Shown here: positions 1-6,933 of the stretch, one piece after another
Layout: each line of letters begins with the position of its first letter
Position numbering within the stretch: position 1 is the first letter of the stretch
Source of the DNA: JBBPYA01 sp038200385
Lineage (GTDB): Bacteria > Actinomycetota > Actinomycetes > Mycobacteriales > Geodermatophilaceae
Direction: 5' to 3'
Length of the DNA: 23,511 bases
NCBI GenBank assembly: GCA_038200385.1
Contig: JBBPYA010000157.1
Coordinates: 1 to 23,511, forward strand
Position numbers and translations under genes: made by a program
Notes under the pieces: model-generated
The model's input: only the letters and a program-made list of their open reading frames with translations
What the model was told of the DNA's origin: nothing
Databases searched by the model: none

Positions 1-1031
1 AGGATCTCGCGTTGGCTGGTGGTGAGTTCGGTGCGTTGGTGGACGTGGCCGGCGTTGCCGGTGAACTCGCCCACGTGCAGGGTCTGCAGTTCCTCTCGCA
101 GGCGTCGCCAGGTGGGGGTGGGGATCTCGTTCTCGGCGATCCGGATGAGCAGCAGCGCCAGCCAGCACAGCAGGACGTGAGCGCGGATGCGTTCTTCCTT
201 GCGGTGGTGGACCGGACGAAGGTCCAGGTGGGTCTTCATGTCCCGCCGGCCGCGCTCGACTTCCAGGAGTTGCTGGTAGCCGGTGGCGATGTCCTCGGGC
301 GGTAGCGACGGGTCGGAGCAGCGCAGCAGTCACTTGCCGTCCAGCCGGGCCTCTGCCTTGATGGCCGCGGCATCGACCCGGAGCAGCCCGGTGGGGGTGA
401 CCCGCAGGTACCGGTTCAGGCCCGCCATGGTGGAGATCTTCCCGCGCAGTTCGGCCCGCTTGGTCTTGCTCAGCCCGTCGGACCGGTCGATCTTCTCGGT
501 CAGCAGGGTCAGCATCTGATCCCGCACGGTGGCGTCGCGTTCGGCCTGCTCGGGGTTGTGGCAGACGATGAACCGATCGGTCATCACGCCCTGGTCGTGG
601 CGGGGCTTGACCTCCTTGATCCGCAGGTTCCCGGCCACCGTGCGGTAGCGGCCCGGGCGGGCCAGGGCCACCTCGGCCTCGCCGACCCCGCGCAGCTTCT
701 CGGCCTGGATGTAGTGGCTGCCGCCGCGCTGGAGCAGCCGCCGGTTCTCGGCCGAGGCGAACCCGCGGTCGGTGACCCAGACCACCCGGGTCAGCTTCCA
801 GTCCCGCAGGTCGGCCCGGACCTGGCCCAGCACGCTGGTGTCGGCGGTGTTCCCCGGCCAGCACCAGACCCGGAGCGGGATGCCGGTGCGGGTCACAGCC
901 ATCCCGATCACGACCTGCGGCAAGTCCTCGCGGTGATCCTTGGAGTGCCCGTAAGTGCGGAACCCGACTGGCCCACCGCCAGCGGTAGGCACCGCACGGA
1001 CCCGATCGGGACCTGCCCGGCCGCGCCTCAA
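1..1031 (-). pseudogene. IS1634-like (IS4 superfamily) DDE transposase remnant, interrupted and truncated
   Basis: The minus-strand frame encodes the central and C-terminal part of an IS1634-type transposase. It has GFRTYGHSKDHREDLPQVV, then VVWVTDRGFASAENRRLLQRG (the block carrying the second catalytic Asp), and near the left edge LLEVERGRRDMK and an ERIRAHVLLCWLALLLIR helix typical of the family C-terminus. An in-frame TGA at 330-332 sits where relatives usually have Trp or Tyr (DGK-stop-LLRCSDP). About 109 further codons after it stay open and family-like to position 1, so this is a single nonsense mutation. The first catalytic Asp block is missing: recognisable similarity starts near 966, and the 966-1031 stretch runs into the peroxiredoxin stop. 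Terminal inverted repeats are not visible. It cannot encode a working transposase. The left boundary is the window edge, so the true 3' end is unknown. Confidence 0.85.
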
Positions 1032-1693
1032 CTGCGCTGCTTGAGCACCTCGATGTACCGGTCGTACTCGGCCTTGAGGACCTCGGCTTCCTGCTGCGCC
1101 TCGGGTACCCGCATGCCTACCGCAGTCACGGCGAACTTCGCCCCACGCAGGTACGCCGGCAACCAGGACAGGTCGACGGCCCGCTTGCCCGGCTCGGGAT
1201 CACCAGGCGTCGGCGTCTGCTGCTCGGTGGCGGGCAGTCCGAGGTCCTGTACGGCGGCGAGGATCTCGTCCTCGGTCGGACGGTCGGCGAAGTCGCTGCT
1301 CACCCGCCGCAGCGCCACCGTCCCGTCCGGCGCCACGATGACGACAGCCGGTCGGGCGATGGAGGCGTCCTCGTGCCAGACGTCGTACGACTTGATCGCC
1401 AGGTCGCCGCCGGGGTCAGCCAGGAGCGGGAACGGCAGGCCGAGCTTGTCGACCATCGCGGCGTTCTGCCCGACGTCGTCGACACTGATCCCGACCAGCT
1501 GGGCCCCGGCCGCGGTGAACTTCGGGTATAGCTGCGCCAAGCTGACCAGCTGGCAGTTGCAGTACGGTCACCAGTCCCCGCGGTAGAAGACCAGCATGAC
1601 GGCGGCATCCGAGTGATCGCGCAGCGACCAGGGCGTGCCGGACTGGTCGGGCAGGCTGAACTGCGGCGCTGCGGACTGTGGCGCTGAGGTCAT
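1028..1693 (-). CDS. Probable selenocysteine-containing peroxiredoxin-like protein (AhpC/TSA, UxxC), TGA = Sec at codon 42
   Basis: This is a thioredoxin-fold peroxidase of the AhpC/TSA class, expected to reduce peroxides with a thiol or selenol. Reading from ATG at 1693 gives 221 residues if TGA at 1568-1570 is decoded. The text around it is LVFYRGDW-TGA-PYCNCQLVSL. The family motif is FYRGxWCPYC, so the stop falls exactly on the peroxidatic Cys and gives W-U-P-Y-C. Downstream the fold continues intact: LVGISVDD, then LPFPLLADP, then the PAVVIVAPDGTV strand, and a C-terminal extension (YLRGAKFAV... EYDRYIEVL). A SECIS-like hairpin follows the TGA. GGTGGAG lies 5 nt before the ATG. A nominal ORF starting at Met 52 (1540) would lack the active site and is not a credible start. 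The alternative is a Cys-to-stop pseudogene. Sec is favoured by the exact position and the hairpin. No sel genes lie in this window. Confidence 0.82.
1532..1562 (-). promoter_or_regulatory. Putative bacterial SECIS element in the peroxiredoxin mRNA
   Basis: Starting 13 nt after the in-frame TGA, the mRNA can pair GCCA (1554-1551) with UGGC (1539-1536) and GCU (1550-1548) with AGC (1543-1541). This leaves one bulged U and a GGUC tetraloop (1547-1544). A basal CUGC/GCAG stem (1562-1559 with 1535-1532) encloses it. The E. coli fdhF element also has a 3-bp upper stem, a GGUC loop and a bulged U, with 18 nt between UGA and loop against 20 nt here. The bulge is on the 3' arm here and on the 5' arm in fdhF. 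Folding was done by eye. Confidence 0.7.
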
Positions 1694-1794
1694 GGATGCT
1701 CCACCGGTGGACGAGTTCGGGACCTATCGACCGTAACCTTGCCCGGCCCGGCCCGCCCGCCGACCCCCCAACGATCAGGTCACCTGGTCATAGC

Positions 1795-1830
1795 GGGACC
1801 TCGCGGGTGGTAGACCACCCGCGAGGTCCC
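1795..1830 (-). terminator. Long perfect hairpin downstream of katA, probable terminator
   Basis: The two arms 1795-1811 and 1814-1830 are perfect reverse complements (GGGACCTCGCGGGTGGT and its complement) around AG. This gives about 16 bp of GC-rich stem with a 4-nt loop. It lies 56 bp past the catalase stop and about 100 bp upstream of the peroxiredoxin start, so it would isolate the two same-strand genes. There is no T-tract, which is common for actinobacterial terminators. It could also be a protein-binding palindrome. Confidence 0.55.
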
Positions 1831-1867
1831 GGTAAGACCCGCGAGGTCAGATAAGACCCGCAAGGTC
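1817..1867. repeat. Three spaced direct repeats of ACCCGCGAGGTC
   Basis: ACCCGCGAGGTC occurs at 1817-1828 (part of the hairpin arm), again at 1837-1848, and with one change (ACCCGCAAGGTC) at 1856-1867. The last two are preceded by AAG and spaced 19-20 bp apart. All lie between katA and the peroxiredoxin gene. Function is unknown. Confidence 0.7.
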
Positions 1868-1885
1868 ACGGCGCCGTCGGCTCGC

Positions 1886-3409
1886 TCAGGCCTTGGCCTG
1901 CATCGACTCCCGGGCCGGGTTGGCCTGCTCGGCCGCCTTCGGGTCCTTCTCGTCCTGCTTGCTGCGGACGGTGGCCTCGACCTTGTCGCCGAGGTTCTTG
2001 TCCACGTTCCGCCAGTACTCGAACGCGCGGGCCAGGACCGGCTCGCTCACGGCGTTGAGCAGGTGGCCAGAGATGTTCATGACCAGCCGCTCGCGGGCGG
2101 CGTCGTCGAGCACCTCGCGGACCATGGTGCCCGGCTGGCCCCAGTCGTCGTCCTCGGCGTGCTGGACGTACGACGCCCGGACCATCTCCCCGTCGGAGGC
2201 CCAGCCAGCTGGCTCGCCGTACTTCGCCGTGTCGGCCGCGGGGCCGCCGTAGGAGTTCGGCGCGTACACCGGGTCGGACACGTTCTGCACCCGCATCGCG
2301 CCGTCCTTGCTGTAGCTGTGCACCGGCGACTTCGGCGAGTTGACCGGGATCTGGGTGTAGTTGGCCCCCAGCCGGTGGCGGTGGGCGTCGGCGTAGGCAA
2401 ACAGCCGGCCCAACAGCATCCGGTCCGGGCTCGGCCCGATGCCGGGGACCAGGTTGTTCGGCTGGAACGCCGCCTGCTCGATCTCGGTGTGGAAGTCGGT
2501 CGGGTTGCGGTCCAGCGTGAGCCTGCCGACCTCGATCAGCGGGTAGTCCGCGTGCGGCCACACCTTGGTCAGGTCGAACGCGTTGAACCGGTAGTCCTTG
2601 GCGTCCTCGAACGGCATGATCTGCATCTTCAGCGTCCACGACGGGAACTCGCCGTCGCGGATGTGCTCGTACAGGTCGCGCCGGTGGTAGTCGGTGTCCA
2701 CCGCGGCCATCTGATCGGCTTCGTCCTGGGTGAAGCACTCCACCCCCTGGTCGGTGATGAAGTGGTACTTGACCCAGAACTTCTCACCGGTGGCGTTGAC
2801 CCACATGTACGTGTGTGAGCTGTACCCGTTCATGTGCCGCCAGGTCCGCGGGATGCCGCGGTCGCCCATCAGCCAGGTGACCTGGTGGGCGGACTCCGGG
2901 GACAGCGTCCAGAAGTCCCACTGCATGTCGTGGTCGCGCAGCCCGTTGTCCGCCCGCCGCTTCTGCGAGCGGATGAAGTGCTGGAACTTCATCGGGTCCT
3001 TGACGAAGAAGACCGGCGTGTTGTTGCCGACCATGTCGTAGTTGCCCTCGGTCGTATAGAACTTCAGCGAGAAGCCCCGGGGGTCCCGCCAGGTGTCCGG
3101 GCTGCCCCGCTCCCCGGCCACGGTGGAGAACCTGATCAACGTGTCGGTCTTGGTGCCGGGCTGGAACACCGCGGCCTTGGTGTACGCCGATACGTCGTTG
3201 GTCACCTCGAAGTGCCCGAACGCGCCGCCGCCCTTGGCGTGCGGCTGCCGCTCCGGGATCCGCTCGCGGTTGAACTGCGCCATCTGCTCGATCAGGTAGT
3301 GGTCCTGCAGCAGGATGGGGCCGTCGGCTCCCAGGGTCAGCGAATGCTCGTCGCTCTCGACCGGGATTCCGGCGTCGGTGGTCGTCGGTTTGGGCTGGGT
3401 CTGCGTCAC
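1886..3409 (-). CDS. katA: Monofunctional haem catalase
   Basis: This enzyme disproportionates hydrogen peroxide to water and oxygen in the cytoplasm. The 507-residue product has the usual small-subunit catalase length. The distal catalytic His is H57 (IPERQPHAKGGG). FSTVAGERGSPDTWRDPRGF and the distal Asn region VGNNTPVFFVKDP follow. The proximal haem Tyr lies in RLFAYADAHRHRLG. The start is GTG at 3409 (VTQTQPKP), with AGGAGG at 3417-3422 about 7 nt upstream. A longer in-frame reading to 3799 runs through the Fur gene in another frame and is rejected. The gene lies 40 bp after the Fur-family gene on the same strand, the usual furA/catR-catalase arrangement, so repression by that protein with peroxide or metal response is inferred. 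Confidence 0.96.
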   Translation of the reverse strand: MTQTQPKPTTTDAGIPVESDEHSLTLGADGPILLQDHYLIEQMAQFNRERIPERQPHAKGGGAFGHFEVTNDVSAYTKAAVFQPGTKTDTLIRFSTVAGERGSPDTWRDPRGFSLKFYTTEGNYDMVGNNTPVFFVKDPMKFQHFIRSQKRRADNGLRDHDMQWDFWTLSPESAHQVTWLMGDRGIPRTWRHMNGYSSHTYMWVNATGEKFWVKYHFITDQGVECFTQDEADQMAAVDTDYHRRDLYEHIRDGEFPSWTLKMQIMPFEDAKDYRFNAFDLTKVWPHADYPLIEVGRLTLDRNPTDFHTEIEQAAFQPNNLVPGIGPSPDRMLLGRLFAYADAHRHRLGANYTQIPVNSPKSPVHSYSKDGAMRVQNVSDPVYAPNSYGGPAADTAKYGEPAGWASDGEMVRASYVQHAEDDDWGQPGTMVREVLDDAARERLVMNISGHLLNAVSEPVLARAFEYWRNVDKNLGDKVEATVRSKQDEKDPKAAEQANPARESMQAKA

Positions 3410-3430
3410 TGCCGTGCCTCCTTTTCGTGT

Positions 3431-3475
3431 CGGCTTGGTGCTAGTCGGATTAGTGCTGACCGGCTTCGTGCTTGT
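3431..3475. repeat. Three imperfect 15-bp tandem repeats at the furA-katA junction
   Basis: On the plus strand CGGCTTGGTGCTAGT, CGGATTAGTGCTGAC and CGGCTTCGTGCTTGT follow one another at 3431-3445, 3446-3460 and 3461-3475. They cover the last codons and stop of the Fur-family gene and most of the short spacer before the catalase ribosome-binding site. Confidence 0.7.
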
Positions 3476-3932
3476 CGGGTACGCCCGGAGGGTCGACTGC
3501 GGGCGCACACCGGGGGCAGATACCCCAGAAAACGACTTCTGCTTCATCGACGACGAAGCCGAGGTGGTCCGACGGCTCCAGGCACGGCCGCACCCCCACG
3601 GCGCGGTCGACGTCGTCAGTGTGACCGCAGCGCCGGCACACCACATGGTGGTGGTTGTCCCCGACCCGGCGCTCGAAGCGGGCGGGATGGCCGGCCGGCT
3701 CGATCCGCCGGACCAGCCCAGCCCCGGTGCAGGTGGCGAGCACGTCGTACACGGCCTGCGTGGACACCGCCCCGATGCCGGCCCGGACACCCACCGCAAT
3801 CGCGTCCGCGGTGCTGTGCGGGTGCGCGCTCAGCCACTCCAGCACCGCCCGCCGGGGGGCGGTCACCCGGAGGTCGACCGCCCGAAGCGCCACGACCGTG
3901 GGGTCGTCGGTCAGGTTCGGTAGGGAAGTCAT
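3450..3932 (-). CDS. furA: Fur-family metal-dependent repressor (FurA/CatR type)
   Basis: This is a 160-residue DNA-binding regulator, the usual Fur length. The N-terminal winged helix spans about residues 15-85, with LRVTAPRRAVLEWL and the recognition region GAVSTQAVYDVLATCTGAGL. The metal-binding part contains HHHVVCRRCG (H94-H96, C99, C102) and a second CxxC in GICPRC (C139, C142). Paired CxxC motifs of this kind form the structural zinc site in Fur and PerR proteins. The gene sits directly upstream of the catalase. In mycobacteria and streptomycetes FurA/CatR represses the linked catalase and itself, and the same role is inferred here. The start is ATG at 3932. The RBS is weak (GAAG), which fits a short-leader transcript. 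Confidence 0.93.
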   Translation of the reverse strand: MTSLPNLTDDPTVVALRAVDLRVTAPRRAVLEWLSAHPHSTADAIAVGVRAGIGAVSTQAVYDVLATCTGAGLVRRIEPAGHPARFERRVGDNHHHVVCRRCGHTDDVDRAVGVRPCLEPSDHLGFVVDEAEVVFWGICPRCAPAVDPPGVPDKHEAGQH

Positions 3933-3942
3933 CGGGCTTCAG

Positions 3943-3974
3943 CATCCCGAATAGTCTGGAATGAGTCAAGTCAA
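3943..3974 (-). promoter_or_regulatory. FurA/CatR-like operator with TTGACT promoter element
   Basis: Just upstream of the furA start the minus strand reads TTGACTCATTCCAGACTATT (3950-3969). From memory it resembles the furA operator of mycobacteria and streptomycetes, which has TTGACT-N-ATTCCAGA. A second overlapping TTGACT lies at 3969-3974 and runs through the stop codon of the upstream MFS gene (3971-3973), so the autoregulated promoter begins inside the neighbour's end. Confidence 0.65.
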
Positions 3975-5305
3975 GCCGTGGCCGACGGCCGTTCCGGTGA
4001 ACCGTCGCTGTCGCCGGCATGACGGCTCGCCGGTACGGCGATCCGCCGCTGTACGAGCAGAAAACAGACCGCGCTGGCCAACAGCGCCGCGGCGCACAAC
4101 CCCCAGGACAGGTCGTACCCCCCGGTAGCGTCCGCGGCCGCTCCGAAGACCCAGGGGGACACCAGCGCGCCGAGGTAGTACCCGGCCGACATCAGCCCGA
4201 TCGCGCGACCGACGGCCCAGGGGACCCGGTCCACCACGACGGCCTGGATGGTTCCCGCACCGGCGAGATTGCCGAGCAGTCCGACCACGGCGCCGATGAC
4301 GATCACGCTCAGCGGCCCATCGGTGGCCAGCCAGAGCAGGCCGACGCCGGTCATCGTGGTGAGGGCGAGCGCGGTCGCGGCCACGGATCGGCGTCCCGGA
4401 CCGATCCGATCGGCCAGCCGCGAGACCAGGATCATCACCGCGACTCCGATCGCGGTGCCGGCCGCGGAGATCCGCCCCGCCGCACCGGCCGAGATACCTG
4501 CGTCGGTCAGGGACAGCACGAGCCAGGACAGCAGTGGTTGTGAGCCTCCGATGAACAGGAATGCCGCAACCGGCAGCAGCACGAACCCACCCGGCAGCCG
4601 CCGTCCGGAGCCCCGCGCCCCCACCCCGACCGCCGACGTCGCGGGGACGAGGGCCGCGGAGTCCACCGGACCCGAGGCTGCAGCGATCCCGGTACACGCC
4701 GGCAGCACCCCGGCCGCTGCGACCGCCACGACCACCGCCACTGCGGCCAGGGCTGCCGCCACGCCCTGCCAGCCGACGTGGACGGCTGCCCCGGGTCCGA
4801 CCAGTGCCAGCAGGGTCGCCATCAGCGGCACGCCCGCGGTCTTGACAGTGAGGTCCTGACCTCCCCGACCCCGCGGCGCCGTACCGGCCACCGCCATCGA
4901 GGTGCCGGCGTTGACCAGGGCGTAGCCGACCCCCGTCACCGCCATCGCGACAGCGAGCAACCAGAACGTGGGCGCGACGAGCACCGCGACCAGGCTTCCG
5001 GCGACGAGGACCAGGTCCACCAGGACGCAGCGGCGGGGCCCGAGCGGTTCGACGATCCTTGCCGCGAGCAACGAGCTGAGTCCGCACAGCCCGTAGAACA
5101 CGCCGATCAGCAGCCCGAGTTGGGTCCGGGACACCCCCAGATCGGTTCGCAGCGCCGGTCCGAGATAGCCGATCAGAAACGGCGGACCGGTACCCCCGCC
5201 CATCGCGGCCGCGCTGACCGCGACGATCGCCCAGCGCCGACCGGCCACGACGGGCCCGGCGTTCCGGAGCGACCGGATCACGCCCAGCGCGGTACGGCGC
5301 GTCAT
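3971..5305 (-). CDS. MFS transporter, 12-TM type
   Basis: This predicted inner-membrane secondary transporter has 444 residues and about 12 hydrophobic segments split into two halves. It has the MFS layout: a first helix (VVAGRRWAIVAVSAAAMGGG), a loop 2-3 signature-like region (LLAARIVEPLGPRRCVLVD), and the equivalent in the second half (LVSRLADRIGPGRRSVAATAL). The cytoplasmic C-tail is short. Substrate cannot be told. It is divergent from the sugar isomerase-like gene and may move a substrate or product of the neighbouring catabolic genes. The start ATG at 5305 is the first Met that gives a normal N-terminus, but GGAG is directly adjacent to it, so an in-frame GTG just upstream is possible. 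Reading further upstream into the isomerase gene is a shadow. Confidence 0.85.
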   Translation of the reverse strand: MTRRTALGVIRSLRNAGPVVAGRRWAIVAVSAAAMGGGTGPPFLIGYLGPALRTDLGVSRTQLGLLIGVFYGLCGLSSLLAARIVEPLGPRRCVLVDLVLVAGSLVAVLVAPTFWLLAVAMAVTGVGYALVNAGTSMAVAGTAPRGRGGQDLTVKTAGVPLMATLLALVGPGAAVHVGWQGVAAALAAVAVVVAVAAAGVLPACTGIAAASGPVDSAALVPATSAVGVGARGSGRRLPGGFVLLPVAAFLFIGGSQPLLSWLVLSLTDAGISAGAAGRISAAGTAIGVAVMILVSRLADRIGPGRRSVAATALALTTMTGVGLLWLATDGPLSVIVIGAVVGLLGNLAGAGTIQAVVVDRVPWAVGRAIGLMSAGYYLGALVSPWVFGAAADATGGYDLSWGLCAAALLASAVCFLLVQRRIAVPASRHAGDSDGSPERPSATA

Positions 5306-5419
5306 CTCCGGGCGCCCCACCACTTTCGTCGGTACTAATCTAGCCACTAACGTCCCGACAGTGACAGCCGAGCGATGCGGGGTCAACCGCAGGGCCAACC
5401 GCGTGGGCCCCGGCGCGAG
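5306..5419. promoter_or_regulatory. Divergent promoter region, MFS / isomerase-like gene
   Basis: About 110 bp separate the two divergent starts. The region is locally less GC-rich (GTACTAATCTAGCCACTAACG around 5332-5352) and contains CTAGCCACTAACG at 5340-5352, one of the loosely related elements also found in other intergenic regions here. No clear -35/-10 pair could be fixed. Confidence 0.4.
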
Positions 5420-6241
5420 ATGAGCCCACAGGCCGACCGGGTGCTGTCCCTTTCCCCCGGCACGATCCTGGGACTCGGCGCGGAGCAGGCGATCGCGACC
5501 GCGGCCGAGGTCGGCTTCGCGGCCCTGGGCCTGCGATTGGACGTCCCGGCCGAACCTGCCGACGGATGGAGCCGGCTGTGTCAGCTGCTCGAGGACCAGG
5601 GCCTCCGACTGCTCGACGTAGAGGTCGTCCGGCTGCGGCCCGACGTCCCGGTCGCCCATCACCGGCCGCTGGCGGAGGCCGCCGGGCGGCTCGGCGCCAC
5701 GTTCCTCCTCGTGGTGAGCGAGCACAGTGAGCCGGCCCGGACCGTCTCCGACCTTCGCATCCTGGCCGGGTGGACCGCGCCGTACGACGTCACCGTGGCG
5801 CTGGAGTTCATGCGCTTCACCTCGGTCCCCACGTTCCGCGCGGCGAGCCGGATCGTGCAGGACGCCGGTGCGGACAACGTCGGCATCGTCGTGGACGCCC
5901 TGCACCTGCACCGCGGTGGGGAGCGACCGGCCGACCTGGTGGCCCCGGGTGCCGGACCCGTTGCGTACCTGCAGCTGTGTGACGCCCCCGCCGATCCGCC
6001 CGGTGATCCCGACGACCCGTCCGTGCTCGCCGAAGAGGCCCGGCACCACCGCTGGTTCCCCGGAACCGGCGACCTGCCGCTGACCGAGCTGCTGCGGACG
6101 CTGCCCGCCGGAATGCCCTGCAGCATCGAGGTGCAGGCCGACGGCTGGGCCGGGGCCGAGGACGCCGTACGCCGGGCCCGGCAGGCGTTGACCAGCGCTC
6201 ACGCCGTCCTCGCGGCGGCCGACCAAGGAGAGCTGTCATGA
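5420..6241 (+). CDS. Sugar phosphate isomerase/epimerase-like TIM-barrel protein
   Basis: This is a 273-residue protein of the xylose isomerase-like TIM-barrel family, cytoplasmic and metal-dependent. Likely metal ligands are E129 (VALEFMRF), D159 with nearby H162 (VVDALHLHRGG) and E237 (CSIEVQADG). YLQLCDAP and the late HHRWFPGTGDLPL (compare RxxPGxGxxD in relatives) also match. The start is probably ATG at 5420 (MSPQADRV). ATG at 5375 in the same frame would add 15 low-complexity residues. The RBS is poor for both. The 3' end overlaps the SDR start by 4 bp (ATGA), so the pair is translationally coupled. Members act as isomerases, epimerases or dehydratases. The actual reaction is unknown. 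Confidence 0.82.
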   Translation: MSPQADRVLSLSPGTILGLGAEQAIATAAEVGFAALGLRLDVPAEPADGWSRLCQLLEDQGLRLLDVEVVRLRPDVPVAHHRPLAEAAGRLGATFLLVVSEHSEPARTVSDLRILAGWTAPYDVTVALEFMRFTSVPTFRAASRIVQDAGADNVGIVVDALHLHRGGERPADLVAPGAGPVAYLQLCDAPADPPGDPDDPSVLAEEARHHRWFPGTGDLPLTELLRTLPAGMPCSIEVQADGWAGAEDAVRRARQALTSAHAVLAAADQGELS

Positions 6242-6921
6242 CCGCAGTACTGGTGACCGGTGGCGGATCGGGAATCGGCGCCGAGATCTGCGCCACCCTG
6301 CGGGCCGCGGGATGGCAGGCAACGGCCGCGGACCTGCGCCCGCCCGCGGACGGGTACCGCCTGGACAGCACCGACGAGGCGGGCTGGGAGGAGGTCCTGG
6401 ACGCGGTCTGGCCGCTGGACGGGCTCGTCAACTGCGCCGGCATCCGCAGCCGGTCCCCGCTCGGCGACCTCGACCTCGACGCGTTCACGGCGATGATGTC
6501 CGTCCACGTGACCGGCTGTTTCCTCGGCACCCGCGGGGTGGCCAGGCGGTGGGCCGCGGACGGCCGGCGCGGCGCGGTGGTCAACATCGCCTCGGTCACC
6601 GCGACGCACGCCGTCGCGGGGCAGGCCCACTACGTCACCGCGAAGGGTGCGGTGGCCGCCCTCACCCGGGCCGCCGCGGTCGAACTCGCCGGCTCCGGGA
6701 TCCGGGTCAACGCCGTCGCGCCGGGCATCATCCGGACCCCGATGACCGCGGATCGGCTCGGAGATCCGGAGCAGACCGCCTGGCTGCTCTCCCGGGTGCC
6801 CGCCGGCCGGGTGGGCGAGCCGGCGGAGGTGGCCGCGGCCGTGCACTTCCTGCTCTCCGACGCGGCGTCCTACATCAACGGCGTGCTGCTGCCGGTGGAC
6901 GGCGGGTGGGCGGCCGGCTGA
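6238..6921 (+). CDS. Short-chain dehydrogenase/reductase (SDR-1)
   Basis: This 227-residue classical SDR is likely an NAD(P)-dependent alcohol/ketone oxidoreductase. The cofactor-binding motif TGGGSGIG is at residues 7-14, LVNCAG (NxAG) near 65, catalytic S119, and YxxxK at Y132/K136 (HYVTAKGA). IRVNAVAPGIIRTPM follows, as in FabG-like members. AAGGAG lies just before the ATG. It overlaps the isomerase-like gene by 4 bp, and its stop is only 12 bp from the end of the convergent amidohydrolase. At 227 residues it is slightly shorter than the 250 common in the family because the region between the cofactor motif and NxAG is compact. Substrate unknown. Confidence 0.93.
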   Translation: MTAVLVTGGGSGIGAEICATLRAAGWQATAADLRPPADGYRLDSTDEAGWEEVLDAVWPLDGLVNCAGIRSRSPLGDLDLDAFTAMMSVHVTGCFLGTRGVARRWAADGRRGAVVNIASVTATHAVAGQAHYVTAKGAVAALTRAAAVELAGSGIRVNAVAPGIIRTPMTADRLGDPEQTAWLLSRVPAGRVGEPAEVAAAVHFLLSDAASYINGVLLPVDGGWAAG

Positions 6922-6933
6922 CGCGGATCCCGG

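Noticed and set aside
330..332. The transposase TGA as a second selenocysteine codon
   Set aside because: Relatives have Trp or Tyr here, not Cys. It is not near a redox motif and no GGUC-type loop was seen just downstream. A nonsense mutation is simpler.
1028..1540. A 170-residue peroxiredoxin beginning at Met 1540
   Set aside because: It would lack the N-terminal strand and the active-site motif, which are plainly encoded upstream in the same frame across the TGA. The full reading from 1693 is preferred.
1817..1867. A CRISPR array
   Set aside because: Only three 12-bp units with 7-8 bp spacers, one inside a hairpin arm. Far too short and no cas genes.
3410..3799. N-terminal extension of the catalase to 637 residues
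   Set aside because: It overlaps the Fur-family gene in another frame and includes the tandem repeats. The GTG at 3409 with AGGAGG matches normal catalase length.
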